Source of the DNA: Bacteroides sp. 43_108 | GTDB lineage: Bacteria; Bacteroidota; Bacteroidia; Bacteroidales; Bacteroidaceae | Direction of reading: 5' to 3' | DNA length: 35,305 nt | Assembly (NCBI GenBank): GCA_001915545.1 | Contig: MNQS01000129.1 | Coordinates: 1 to 35,305 of the forward strand | Shown here: positions 27,318 through 35,305 of the stretch, piece after piece | Layout: every line of letters begins with the position of its first letter | How positions within the stretch are numbered: position 1 is the stretch's first letter | Notes under the pieces: generated by a model | Database searches by the model: none | Told to the model about the DNA's origin: nothing | The model's input: the letters and a program-made list of their open reading frames with translations, nothing else | Translations under genes and position numbers: made by a program

Positions 27318-27809
27318 TTACAAGTATCTATGGCGTTCGTGTCCTTCCACGTAGATTGCACTGAAAGGACGTGCCGGACAAAGGTTCTCACAAGCTCCAC
27401 AACCGATGCAACGTTCTACATTGACTGCTGGAATCTTCAGCGACTCCGGATTATGGCTGTCAGAAGGTATCATTATAATTGCTCCTGCGGGACAATGGCG
27501 TGCACAGTTGCCGCACTCCACTCCATCTGTGAGCGGTATACAGTTTTTCTTTATCCACACCGCATGGCCTATCTGTATTGACGACTTGTCAGCTCTTGTT
27601 ATAGGCTTGATGGCACCTGTAGGACAGACATCAGAACAACGCGTACACTCCGGACGGCAATATCCTCGCTCGTACGACATCTCAGGCTGCATAATCTTTG
27701 TCAACTGCGTAGAAGGTCTAAGTACTTGATTTGGACAAACAGATACGCAAAGCTGGCAGGCTGTACAATGCTGCGCAAACGAACTCGCAGTCCATGAACC
27801 TGGAGGCAA
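27318..27809 (-). CDS. C-terminal part of a frameshifted membrane polyferredoxin
   Basis: This frame encodes four cysteine-rich [4Fe-4S] ligand sets: CTACQLCVSVCP, CRPECTRCSDVCP, CGNCARHCP and CIGCGACENLCP. It has no convincing start: the only initiator-like codon is a TTG at 27809 in the middle of a conserved stretch. It continues smoothly from the polyferredoxin gene upstream if one 8-bp unit of the repeat 27831-27854 is removed: the frame then reads EDKKIP, ERQTHILPPGSW. I therefore regard it as the 3' portion of one gene of about 495 codons spanning 27318-28819. As written it is probably not translated on its own. Confidence 0.75.
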   Translation of the reverse strand: MPPGSWTASSFAQHCTACQLCVSVCPNQVLRPSTQLTKIMQPEMSYERGYCRPECTRCSDVCPTGAIKPITRADKSSIQIGHAVWIKKNCIPLTDGVECGNCARHCPAGAIIMIPSDSHNPESLKIPAVNVERCIGCGACENLCPARPFSAIYVEGHERHRYL

Positions 27810-28819
27810 TATATGTGTCTGGCGCTCAGGTATCTTCTTATCTTCTTATCTTCTATAACAGCCAAGCCGCCGTCCACCTTTTTCTCTTGGGCCTTAAGAG
27901 CCGCAACGGCAACTGCTGTAGCTGTAACAGAAAGGAATGCACGGCGCTCACCGTCAACTGCTGCTGATTTCTTGCCATCCGACGCTTCTGACGCCACATG
28001 ACGTCCGGTGAAACTTATTGCGCCCTTATTGCAGACATCCAGACAATCCATACACGCCACACAACGCGAATAGTCGATCTTGTGATTCTTGAAATCAATG
28101 CACGAAGCCTTGCATCTGCGCGAGCAGAGACTGCACGATGTACACTTGCCGGCATCAATGACTGGACGGAAGATTGAATATCTCGAAAGCAATCCGAGCA
28201 CAGTTCCAACAGGGCATATTGTGTTGCAGTATGTGCGTCCACCTTTCCATGCCAGAACAACGACAACTATCAAAGTAACTGCCGCCACAACAAAAACAGG
28301 CATGCTCTTAAGCCAAACATCAGTTTCATAGAAAGCATAGCTGTCCATACGTTCTGCAGCATAGGCCAACAGATTGTTTCCCCACTGCCACAATGGCGCA
28401 AACAGATTCGATGCTATTCTGCCGTATGCGCTGTACGGAGCCACAAGTGCGGCAATAGAGCTGAAACCTGCCACCATAGCCACTACAAACAAGACCAGTA
28501 CTGCGTATCTCAACCAACTGATGGCCGGCGAATACGAAAAACGGTTCTTTTTGCCTTTTCGACGTCCGGAAATCCATGAGACGATATCCTGAAACACGCC
28601 CAACGGGCATATAACACTGCAATATACGCGGCCGACAAGGAGTGTCAGCACCACCAAGAATGCCACCACACCGAGGTTCAAAGCCAGAACGGCAGGCAGA
28701 AACTGCACCTTCGCCATCCATCCAAACCACGTATGCACTGTTCCCGTAAAGTCGAGAAACAGCAGTGTCGTCATGGCGAAGAACACGACTGCAAGCGTCA
28801 GTCTAATTTTCTTAAGCAT
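27701..28819 (-). CDS. Membrane polyferredoxin (NapH/NosR-like), out of frame after about residue 325
   Basis: The N-terminal part has four predicted membrane helices. Two CxxxCP motifs (YCSVICPLG, YCNTICPVG) are typical of NapH/NosR/CcoG-type electron carriers. A double ferredoxin follows (CTSCSLCSRRC, CVACMDCLDVC). Residues 292-293 start an internal twin-arginine motif plus hydrophobic stretch (RRAFLSVTATAVAVAALKA), suggesting that a further C-terminal ferredoxin domain is exported by Tat. Just after it, three copies of TATCTTCT shift the frame. The remaining codons to the stop at 27701 encode an unrelated tail without Cys clusters. It has its own consensus promoter (28875-28906). With two repeat copies it would fuse to 27318-27809. 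Confidence 0.85.
   Translation of the reverse strand: MLKKIRLTLAVVFFAMTTLLFLDFTGTVHTWFGWMAKVQFLPAVLALNLGVVAFLVVLTLLVGRVYCSVICPLGVFQDIVSWISGRRKGKKNRFSYSPAISWLRYAVLVLFVVAMVAGFSSIAALVAPYSAYGRIASNLFAPLWQWGNNLLAYAAERMDSYAFYETDVWLKSMPVFVVAAVTLIVVVVLAWKGGRTYCNTICPVGTVLGLLSRYSIFRPVIDAGKCTSCSLCSRRCKASCIDFKNHKIDYSRCVACMDCLDVCNKGAISFTGRHVASEASDGKKSAAVDGERRAFLSVTATAVAVAALKAQEKKVDGGLAVIEDKKIRRYLSARHIYCLQVHGLRVRLRSIVQPASFAYLFVQIKYLDLLRS
27831..27854. repeat. 8-bp tandem repeat (TATCTTCT) x3 inside the polyferredoxin gene
   Basis: Three perfect contiguous copies on the plus strand. Because 8 is not a multiple of 3, each gain or loss changes the reading frame. Two copies keep the N- and C-terminal coding parts in one frame; the three present separate them. 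The unit suits slipped-strand mispairing. Confidence 0.9.
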
Positions 28820-28874
28820 AATTCAATCAGATTTTTAAGGTATAAATATTTACGTAAACCGTTTCTCCCATCAG

Positions 28875-28906
28875 CAAAATTATAAAAATTATATTATCGC
28901 TACAAA
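28875..28906 (-). promoter_or_regulatory. Promoter of the polyferredoxin-AKR-ECF-tatAC operon
   Basis: Minus strand: TTTG (28903-28906), exactly 20 bases, TAATTTTG (28875-28882). Perfect -33/-7 pattern, 56 bases upstream of the ATG at 28819. The five downstream genes can therefore be transcribed independently of the receptor gene upstream. Confidence 0.75.
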
Positions 28907-28937
28907 CAGATTCTTTTGGACATCAGACAAGACTGTT

Positions 28938-30863
28938 TCAGAAATCAAAACGTATGCCTCCCATAAACGTTGCTCCAGGCATAGGGAAACCGGAATTGAT
29001 TTCATAATTCTGAGCAAGAATATTCTCGCACCGCGCCCAAATCTTCATCCAATCGAAAAGACGATACTCGCCACCGGCGTTCCAAAGCACAAAATCTTCA
29101 CGCTTGTCGCTTCCAGCATCTATTGCAAGGTCGGTATACAAACCTCCGACATACTGCACTCCAGTATAAACTTTCCATCTGTCGGCTGTGTACGATGCTC
29201 CGGCATACAGCTTGTGTTCAGGCGATCCGAGTACAGGATTCTCCATGTGCAGATAACTGTAGTTGGCATCCACGCCCCAATGTCTGCTTATTCGGTATGC
29301 AACTTGAGCCTCTGCACCGGTATTGTAAATATGTCCTGTATTGACATTCATCGGGCGACCATTGACAGGCTTACGGATAATTATGTTTTCGCCGTCCATA
29401 TAGAAAACATTTACTCCATAATTCAGTCTGCCGCCAATCAGACTCTGGGCGAAAGAAACCTCATAATTCCAAACGCTTTCAGGCTTAAGGTCTGGATTTG
29501 CCGGCATGAACATATACATTTCGCGTATCGTAGGATAGCGGAATCCTTTGCTGGCCATAAATTTAAGAGAAATATTCTCTGGCAGTCTGAAGGACATTCC
29601 TGCCTGAGGGATCCACTCTGTTCCGACATGCGAATGATGGTCGGCACGAACGCCGGCATCTACCGTCATCCACGAAGTCAGATCCTGGCGGAAATCGATG
29701 TATCCTGCAAATTCCTCCTCCGTTTTGTCGACCTGCGTTTCTTCATGTCCGTCCGAGTAGCGGTTCCACGACTTGCCTCCGAATCGGAAATAATCAAAAC
29801 CGAGTGTAATATGATTGCCGGTGAACAGTCCTGCACTTTGATATACAGACACGCCGAACATGTTGTCGCGCGAATTGAACCTGTAGTCCAACGGTTCCTC
29901 ACCCGCATTGTAGCCGTCATTTATCCAATGCTTTCCCCAATTATAGAACACGCTGACCGCACCCGAGGTTCTGCCGTAGTCGTTCTCGACAAGCAAGGAT
30001 GCCATACCGCGCGTAACCCTCTGATCGTTGTCGATAAGCGGTTCAGCAACCGAGCCTGGATTAGAAGCATTGAAATGCGTCAGATTCACATCGGCCGAAG
30101 CCTTCCAATGGCGTGCGAAATCATAACCAAGCTTGACATATCCGCCATACTGCTCAAATCCCATATTGCGCCGATGTCCGTCGCTGCGGTTGTACGAACC
30201 CATGACAACGCTACTGAAACGTCCGGAACGGATGCGGTTGGAAACCTCTGTCTGAACGCTTCCGTATGAACCGCCTCCGGCATTGACACTGGTGCTGACG
30301 CCATCAGCATCCATCTTACGCGTCACAATGTTGATGACTCCGCCCATGGCGTTTGAACCATAGAGCACCGAAGCAGGACCGCGGACAACCTCCACCCTTT
30401 CGGCCATCATGGATTGGCATGCATCGGCAATAGGATGTCCCATAAGTCCCATGTACTGAGGATGTCCGTCAATGAGCACCATCACGCCGGTTGTTGGTAT
30501 TCCGGCCTGAGGAGCACCGCCAATACCGCGTATGGACATAGCTCCTGCAGCTCCGCCACTGACTCCATATCCCATAACTCCACGACCGGTGACAAAAAGC
30601 CCGGGCACCTGCTCTGAAAGCAAAGGCAAAAGAGACGGATCGGCCGATTCTTCTATGGCTTCACGCCCAACGACTGATACTGTCATTGGCAGATGGCGTA
30701 CGTCAGACGCATTGCGCGTTCCCGTTACCACAACTTCACTTATGGATTGGGTCTTATTGCCGGTGGCTGCTGAATCTGAAAGGACATCCGAATATGACGC
30801 ATAAACATCAGCCGGCAACAGTAAGGCCGTGGCTGTCAAAGATAAACAACACAAAAATTTCAT
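28938..30863 (-). CDS. TonB-dependent receptor of the Tat/redox locus
   Basis: A 641-residue outer-membrane receptor. The signal peptide (to about VYASYS) is followed by a TonB-box-like EVVVTGTR and a plug domain with MSIRGIGG and VEVVRGPASVLYGSNAMGG. The beta-barrel ends in FMGGIRFDF. The compact size and the absence of an N-terminal extension or SusD partner resemble BtuB/colicin-type and siderophore receptors. The ligand is unknown. It lies 47 bases downstream of the DUF362 gene and 118 bases upstream of the polyferredoxin gene, whose promoter lies in that gap. Confidence 0.9.
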   Translation of the reverse strand: MKFLCCLSLTATALLLPADVYASYSDVLSDSAATGNKTQSISEVVVTGTRNASDVRHLPMTVSVVGREAIEESADPSLLPLLSEQVPGLFVTGRGVMGYGVSGGAAGAMSIRGIGGAPQAGIPTTGVMVLIDGHPQYMGLMGHPIADACQSMMAERVEVVRGPASVLYGSNAMGGVINIVTRKMDADGVSTSVNAGGGSYGSVQTEVSNRIRSGRFSSVVMGSYNRSDGHRRNMGFEQYGGYVKLGYDFARHWKASADVNLTHFNASNPGSVAEPLIDNDQRVTRGMASLLVENDYGRTSGAVSVFYNWGKHWINDGYNAGEEPLDYRFNSRDNMFGVSVYQSAGLFTGNHITLGFDYFRFGGKSWNRYSDGHEETQVDKTEEEFAGYIDFRQDLTSWMTVDAGVRADHHSHVGTEWIPQAGMSFRLPENISLKFMASKGFRYPTIREMYMFMPANPDLKPESVWNYEVSFAQSLIGGRLNYGVNVFYMDGENIIIRKPVNGRPMNVNTGHIYNTGAEAQVAYRISRHWGVDANYSYLHMENPVLGSPEHKLYAGASYTADRWKVYTGVQYVGGLYTDLAIDAGSDKREDFVLWNAGGEYRLFDWMKIWARCENILAQNYEINSGFPMPGATFMGGIRFDF

Positions 30864-30910
30864 AAGGGCAATATTGCTGTAGTGTCTTTAGATATACCAG
30901 TTTTTAATTT

Positions 30911-31900
30911 TCATTTCATTTCTACAAGTTCATACTCCTGACTGCCGAGACCTATTTCTTCAGCATGAACAAGAGTCGTCATACCCTTTCGGGAATCTAT
31001 GCGCTCTATCAGATGCACCTTGCCCTCATCGGACGAATTGCGCACCAGGTCCACACAGGCCTTGTCGAGAGCCACTGGATCGAGCGAAGCAAGAATACCG
31101 ATGTCGCCCATCTGCGGAGCTGCAGGATGAGCATCGCAGTCGCAGTCAACCGAAAGATTGTTCATGACACTGATGTAGAGAATCCTGTCGCCGCATTTGT
31201 CGGCCACGGCTTTTCCGGCCTCGGCCATCGTTTCGAGAAACTGTTCCTGCGTAGGATGCCCCCAATCCGATGTGCTCGTACCGCCGGAATGTATCCAGCG
31301 CTTTCCGTTGGCCGAAGCTATACCTATTGATATATTCTTTATTGCGCCGCCGAAACCAGCCATTGCGTGTCCTTTGAAATGCGATAGAACAACGACAAAG
31401 TCGTAATTCATGAAATTCTTTCCTACAATGTCGTAATCAATATGCGAGCCTCCCGTGACAGGAATTTTCACCTCGCCTTCGGCATCCATGATGTCCACCT
31501 TGGCAATCTTGGTAAAACCGTGCTCCTCGGCAGCCTTCATGTGTGCTTCGGTGTTTGAACGTCCGCCACCATAGGCTGTGTTGCATTCCACAATGGTTCC
31601 CTTCACCTCCTTGACCAACTTGCTGATAAGTGCAGGTTGCAGGAAATTATTTCCACCAGGTTCTCCTGTAGAAAGCTTTACGGCGACACGACCGCTTGCT
31701 TTGCGTCCCAAAGCCTTATAGATTTTCACTAGACTTTCAGAAGAAATGTCACGTGTCATATACACCTTCGGTTTGGCTGTTACTGCAACGGTATCGGCAG
31801 ACTGTCTGACAACAGAATCATAAGAACTCTCGGCAACAGCAGTCAATGAAACAAACATAAATGCCGCCAAAAGCATCGCTTTACTTCTTAATATTTTCAT
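30911..31900 (-). CDS. Exported DUF362-family protein
   Basis: A 329-residue protein with a signal peptide ending near AVAES. It has DUF362 features: VAVKLSTGEPGGNNFL, CNTAYGGGRSNTEAH, HFKGHAMAGFGGAIKN and CDCDAHP. DUF362 proteins are often found with ferredoxin domains or redox operons, but their biochemical role is not established. It is the first gene of the seven-gene minus-strand group; the start at 31900 is preceded by a short AT-rich leader. TTTG lies at 31936-31939, but no good -7 box follows it, so its promoter is uncertain. Confidence 0.85.
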   Translation of the reverse strand: MKILRSKAMLLAAFMFVSLTAVAESSYDSVVRQSADTVAVTAKPKVYMTRDISSESLVKIYKALGRKASGRVAVKLSTGEPGGNNFLQPALISKLVKEVKGTIVECNTAYGGGRSNTEAHMKAAEEHGFTKIAKVDIMDAEGEVKIPVTGGSHIDYDIVGKNFMNYDFVVVLSHFKGHAMAGFGGAIKNISIGIASANGKRWIHSGGTSTSDWGHPTQEQFLETMAEAGKAVADKCGDRILYISVMNNLSVDCDCDAHPAAPQMGDIGILASLDPVALDKACVDLVRNSSDEGKVHLIERIDSRKGMTTLVHAEEIGLGSQEYELVEMK

Positions 31901-32440
31901 AGTCCCTATACATTATTATATTAGATATATCATATCAAACCGTCATAGCCGGCACATAAGAATCCGGATGCAGTTCTGCATATATACATTATCATATAAT
32001 ACAACCATGAATCTCTGCACCAATGGAAGCACAAAATTTCATATTGCAAAAATAATGTGTTTCAAACTAAACATACATAAATATTTTACAGTTTAAGCAA
32101 CCAGAATTACATAAAAATCCTCGCCGGAGCATCAAAAAGAATATCGCGAGCGCTCACGGCAACAATTCCGAGCCCTCGAAAAAATCTCTCCGAGCGCCCG
32201 CAAAACAAAGAATGGCATAGTTTTGTGCCAACCGCAGACATAAATGTCAGCAAAACATGACAGCAGAAATCCGCCGACTGCCAAAACGACATAACGGCAA
32301 AAAATATAATGTTTGGCATACTGTTTGTATCTATAAAGGCGTGAGCGTTCTGAAAAGAGGCTTAAAACCTACAGAAGGACGGCTTTCAAAAGTGATTTAT
32401 AAACCAAATTAGAAAAAATAACAAATAAAAAATAAAAACT
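31901..32440. other. 540-bp divergent intergenic region between the DUF362 gene and dnaK
   Basis: No convincing gene. The minus-strand frame at 32107-32319 has no RBS, homology or signal. The region contains a GC-rich patch with related GAGCG words (32145-32210), and TTTG-containing sequence at 32310-32335 that may belong to the dnaK promoter. The last 40 bases before dnaK are very A-rich, as usual for Bacteroidota translation starts. No heat-shock operator was recognised. Confidence 0.5.
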
Positions 32441-34372
32441 ATGGGAAAGATTATTGGAATCGACTTAGGAACAACCAACTCTTGTGTTTCTGTATTTGAA
32501 GGAAACGAACCGGTTGTAATAGCAAACAGCGAAGGCAAGAGAACAACACCTTCAATCGTGGCTTTCGTTGACGGCGGCGAACGTAAGGTCGGCGACCCGG
32601 CAAAGCGTCAGGCCATAACAAACCCGACACGTACGGTTTTCTCAATCAAGCGTTTCATGGGTGAGACTTATGACCAGGTACAGAAAGAAATCGAAAGAGT
32701 GCCTTACACAGTAAAGCGCGGCGACAACAACACTCCACGTGTCGACATCGACGGACGTCTCTACACTCCGCAGGAAATCTCTGCAATGATTCTTCAGAAG
32801 ATGAAGAAGACTGCCGAAGACTACCTCGGACAGGAAGTAACCGAAGCTGTCATCACAGTGCCTGCTTACTTCTCAGACTCACAGCGTCAGGCAACCAAAG
32901 AGGCCGGACAGATTGCAGGTCTTGATGTAAAGCGTATCGTCAACGAACCTACTGCAGCAGCCCTTGCATACGGTATCGACAAGGCCAACAAGGACATGAA
33001 GATTGCAGTATTCGACCTCGGTGGTGGTACATTCGATATATCAATCCTTGAATTCGGTGGCGGTGTATTCGAGGTTCTTTCAACCAACGGTAACACTCAC
33101 CTCGGTGGTGATGATTTCGACCAGGCCATCATCAACTGGCTTATCCAGGAGTTCAAGAACGATGAAGGCGCAGACCTGAGCACAGACCCTATGGCCGTTC
33201 AGCGTTTGAAGGAAGCTGCTGAGAAAGCAAAGATTGAACTTTCTTCTTCAACTTCTACAGAAATCAACTTGCCTTACATCATGCCGGTCGGCGGTGTTCC
33301 AAAGCACTTGGTAAAGACTCTTACTCGTGCTAAATTCGAGGCCCTCACACACGACCTTATCCAGGCATGTCTTGAGCCTTGTAAGAACGCCATCAAGGAT
33401 GCAGGTATCACAACTGCAGATATTGACGAAGTAATCCTCGTCGGAGGTTCAAGCCGTATACCAGCCGTTCAGCAGCTCGTTCAGGACTACTTCGGAAAGG
33501 CCCCTTCAAAAGGTGTCAACCCAGATGAAGTTGTTGCCATAGGTGCAGCCATCCAGGGTGCCATCCTCAACAAGGAAAGCGGTGTAGGCGACATCGTATT
33601 GCTCGATGTAACTCCACTGTCAATGGGTATCGAAACTCTCGGCGGTGTAATGACAAAACTTATCGACGCCAACACTACAATACCTTGCAAGAAGAGCGAA
33701 GTCTTCTCTACTGCAGCTGATAACCAGACTGAAGTTACAATTCACGTACTTCAGGGTGAGCGTCCAATGGCCGCACAGAACAAGTCTATCGGTCAGTTCA
33801 ACCTGACAGGTATCGCACCGGCACGTCGTGGTGTTCCTCAGATTGAGGTAAGCTTCGATATCGATGCCAACGGTATCTTGAAGGTTAGTGCCAAGGATAA
33901 GGCTACAGGCAAGGAGCAGGCCATCCGTATCGAGGCTTCTTCTGGCTTGAGCAAGGAGGAAATCGACCGTATGAAGCAGGAAGCTGAAGCTAACGCTGAA
34001 GCCGACAAGAAAGAGCGCGAGCGTATCGACAAGCTGAACCAGGCAGACTCAATGATTTTCCAGACAGAGAATCAGCTCAAAGAACTTGGCGACAAGATCC
34101 CTGCAGACAAGAAGCCAGCCATCGAGTCAGCTCTCCAGAAACTGAAGGATGCTCACAAGGCAGGCGACCTCGCAGCTATCGACTCTGCAACTGCTGAACT
34201 CAACAACGCATGGCAGGCAGCCAGCGCTCAGATGTACCAGCAGGGCGGTGCTCAGCCAGGAGCAGGCGCAGGTGCCGGATTCCAAGGCGGTCAGCAGAAC
34301 ACATCAAGCAACGCCAACACAGGCAACAGCAACGATGAAGTTCAGGACGCTGACTTTGAGGAAGTGAAATAA
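32441..34372 (+). CDS. dnaK: Hsp70 chaperone DnaK
   Basis: A full-length 643-residue DnaK, the ATP-dependent cytoplasmic chaperone. The nucleotide-binding domain starts [13 protein letters not shown] and contains [16 protein letters not shown] and [14 protein letters not shown]. The linker region reads [20 protein letters not shown]. The substrate-binding domain, helical lid and Gly/Gln-rich tail end in DADFEEVK. The start codon follows an A-rich leader. dnaJ and grpE are not in the window, so dnaK is monocistronic here, ended by the 34390-34437 hairpin. Confidence 0.98.
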   Translation: MGKIIGIDLGTTNSCVSVFEGNEPVVIANSEGKRTTPSIVAFVDGGERKVGDPAKRQAITNPTRTVFSIKRFMGETYDQVQKEIERVPYTVKRGDNNTPRVDIDGRLYTPQEISAMILQKMKKTAEDYLGQEVTEAVITVPAYFSDSQRQATKEAGQIAGLDVKRIVNEPTAAALAYGIDKANKDMKIAVFDLGGGTFDISILEFGGGVFEVLSTNGNTHLGGDDFDQAIINWLIQEFKNDEGADLSTDPMAVQRLKEAAEKAKIELSSSTSTEINLPYIMPVGGVPKHLVKTLTRAKFEALTHDLIQACLEPCKNAIKDAGITTADIDEVILVGGSSRIPAVQQLVQDYFGKAPSKGVNPDEVVAIGAAIQGAILNKESGVGDIVLLDVTPLSMGIETLGGVMTKLIDANTTIPCKKSEVFSTAADNQTEVTIHVLQGERPMAAQNKSIGQFNLTGIAPARRGVPQIEVSFDIDANGILKVSAKDKATGKEQAIRIEASSGLSKEEIDRMKQEAEANAEADKKERERIDKLNQADSMIFQTENQLKELGDKIPADKKPAIESALQKLKDAHKAGDLAAIDSATAELNNAWQAASAQMYQQGGAQPGAGAGAGFQGGQQNTSSNANTGNSNDEVQDADFEEVK

Positions 34373-34389
34373 TAAGATTGTTATATTTT

Positions 34390-34437
34390 AAACAGAAAAA
34401 GGGTGCAATTCTATAAAATTGCACCCTTTTTCTGTTT
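34390..34437 (+). terminator. Terminator of dnaK
   Basis: AAACAGAAAAAGGGTGCAAT-T pairs perfectly over 21 bp with 34417-34437 around the loop CTATAA, and the T-run is part of the 3' arm. It starts 17 bases after the dnaK stop. Confidence 0.9.
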
Positions 34438-34551
34438 AATTTTGTTACATATACAATTAATAGCTATACAAAAATGATTTCACAAATAATCAAAACAATA
34501 CCTCAATACACATACAACCATTTATTTAATAATTAACAAAATCACAACACT

Positions 34552-35226
34552 ATGGCAACATTAAAAATTAAATTCCGAGAGTCCTGTGTTGACGGCAAAG
34601 CCGGCACAATTTATTATCAAATTACACATCACCGTAAAGTTCTTCAAATAACATCAGGAATCCATCTTACAAAAGAAGAATGGAGTGATCTTAAAAATAA
34701 TATTTATAATCCAGACCTAAAATTGCCAGCCAAGCATAGCAGGATAAGCTGCGATATATATAGTTTAAAACAGATTATATACGAATTAGACTATCAATAC
34801 ACACCGTATACAGTTGATGATGTTGCTTCCAGATTCAAATCTGCGCAATACCGCATTTCATTTAATGAATACATGAGAAGAGAAATTGATTTATTACAAA
34901 ATGCCAATAGAAACGGGACTGCACGAAACTACAAAAGAACCTTAAGCAGCTTTTCACAGTTTCTTAAAGGGAATGATATTACGATAAATGCAGTCAATAG
35001 CCAATTGATAGAACAATATAATATATTCTTGGTCAAAAGAGGTCTTGTACGTAACTCTATTTCCTTCTATATGAGAATTCTACGAGCTGTGTACAATAAA
35101 GCCGTGCACAACGGAATAGCAATGCAAACATTCCCCTTTCAAAATGTATATACAGGTGTGGACAAAACACGGAAAAGGGCTATCAATGAAACGACAATAG
35201 CCAAACTATTTAGGGATATTCAGTAA
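34552..35226 (+). CDS. Tyrosine recombinase, truncated: lacks the catalytic domain
   Basis: 224 residues of a Bacteroidales-type tyrosine recombinase. Residues 1-90 look like the arm-type DNA-binding domain (KIKFRESCVDGKAGTIYYQI; SGIHLTKEEW). Residues about 100-205 look like the SAM-like core-binding domain (SFNEYMRREIDLL, GTARNYKRTLSSFSQFL, SISFYMRILRAVYNKA). The frame reaches the beginning of the catalytic region (KRAINETTIAKL), then enters the terminal repeat and stops. The conserved R...HxxR...Y residues are absent, so it cannot be an active recombinase. Relatives serve integrative elements or control DNA inversion. It is downstream of the dnaK terminator; no good promoter was identified. 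Confidence 0.85.
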   Translation: MATLKIKFRESCVDGKAGTIYYQITHHRKVLQITSGIHLTKEEWSDLKNNIYNPDLKLPAKHSRISCDIYSLKQIIYELDYQYTPYTVDDVASRFKSAQYRISFNEYMRREIDLLQNANRNGTARNYKRTLSSFSQFLKGNDITINAVNSQLIEQYNIFLVKRGLVRNSISFYMRILRAVYNKAVHNGIAMQTFPFQNVYTGVDKTRKRAINETTIAKLFRDIQ

Positions 35227-35305
35227 ATGTCCCTAAAAAGTAATATGGCATATAAAGTCGATAGAGTATAATCACTTTATGTGCCATTATTATTGCCCAT
35301 TTTCC
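35209..35305. repeat. Right copy of the 97-bp terminal inverted repeat
   Basis: Exact reverse complement of 2-98. The recombinase gene 34552-35226 runs into this copy: its last five residues (FRDIQ) and its TAA stop at 35224-35226 are encoded by repeat sequence. This suggests the repeat interrupted a longer gene. The part of the repeat beyond the stop lies outside any gene in the window. Confidence 0.95.

Noticed and set aside
29214..30269. 351-codon plus-strand open frame
   Set aside because: It lies antisense inside the well-supported TonB receptor gene and has no family features or plausible start region.
32147..32154. Palindrome GAGCGCTC, also found beside the 8207-8258 terminator
   Set aside because: An 8-bp word occurring twice in 35 kb without shared context is not evidence for a site.
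32107..32319. 70-codon minus-strand frame upstream of dnaK
   Set aside because: No RBS, no promoter, no recognisable sequence features; composition looks like non-coding spacer.
1..35305. CRISPR array or cas genes
   Set aside because: No regularly spaced direct repeats and no Cas-like protein seen.

Overview
The window looks like a chromosomal stretch from a member of the order Bacteroidales (Bacteroides/Prevotella-like). The evidence is the gene families (TonB-dependent receptors, GH2 glycosidases, DUF3575 envelope proteins, a Bacteroidales-type tyrosine recombinase, carboxynorspermidine/carboxyspermidine dehydrogenase) and the promoters, several of which match the Bacteroidota pattern of -33 TTTG, about 20 bp, then -7 TAnnTTTG. 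Start sites are A-rich and lack strong Shine-Dalgarno sequences. The genus cannot be fixed from sequence reading alone.

Layout. 1-98: a perfect 97-bp repeat whose inverted copy closes the window (35209-35305). 262-334: initiator tRNA-fMet on the minus strand, with its own promoter and terminator. 616-3981: a TonB-dependent receptor and a LuxR-type regulator with a degenerate receiver domain. 3997-6393: recA and a carboxyspermidine-type dehydrogenase. 6673-8166: the only plus-strand gene in the first 32 kb, a membrane-anchored protein with two SGNH-hydrolase-like domains, of which only the second keeps the catalytic residues. 8390-17980: three large secreted proteins (GH2 enzyme with a discoidin-like C-terminus, HEXXH metallopeptidase-like multidomain protein with a C-terminal sorting-like domain, GH2 beta-galactosidase-like enzyme), a glycan-directed group without SusC/SusD. 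18113-24090: a tight five-gene envelope operon (OmpX-like barrel, two DUF3575 proteins, an OmpA-like/TPR protein and a protein made of three fused barrel units). 24356-31900: seven minus-strand genes combining tatC, tatA, an ECF S-component-like protein, a Tat-lipoprotein aldo/keto reductase with ferredoxin motifs, a membrane polyferredoxin broken by an 8-bp tandem repeat, a TonB receptor and a DUF362 protein. 32441-34372: dnaK with a strong terminator. 34552-35226: the N-terminal two thirds of a tyrosine recombinase, cut off inside the terminal repeat.

How the genes work together. The most system-like region is 24356-31900. A minimal Tat translocase (TatA plus TatC, no TatB) sits immediately downstream of two proteins carrying twin-arginine motifs, both with multiple [4Fe-4S] ligand sets, and next to an outer-membrane receptor and a vitamin-transporter-like membrane protein. 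I infer an extracytoplasmic redox module coupled to uptake of an unknown substrate. Its electron-carrying membrane protein is out of frame because of three copies of TATCTTCT; two copies would restore one continuous protein, which suggests phase variation, a recent loss or a sequencing error. The five-gene envelope operon is the second candidate for an undescribed system, because the same barrel unit occurs once alone and three times fused in the same transcript.
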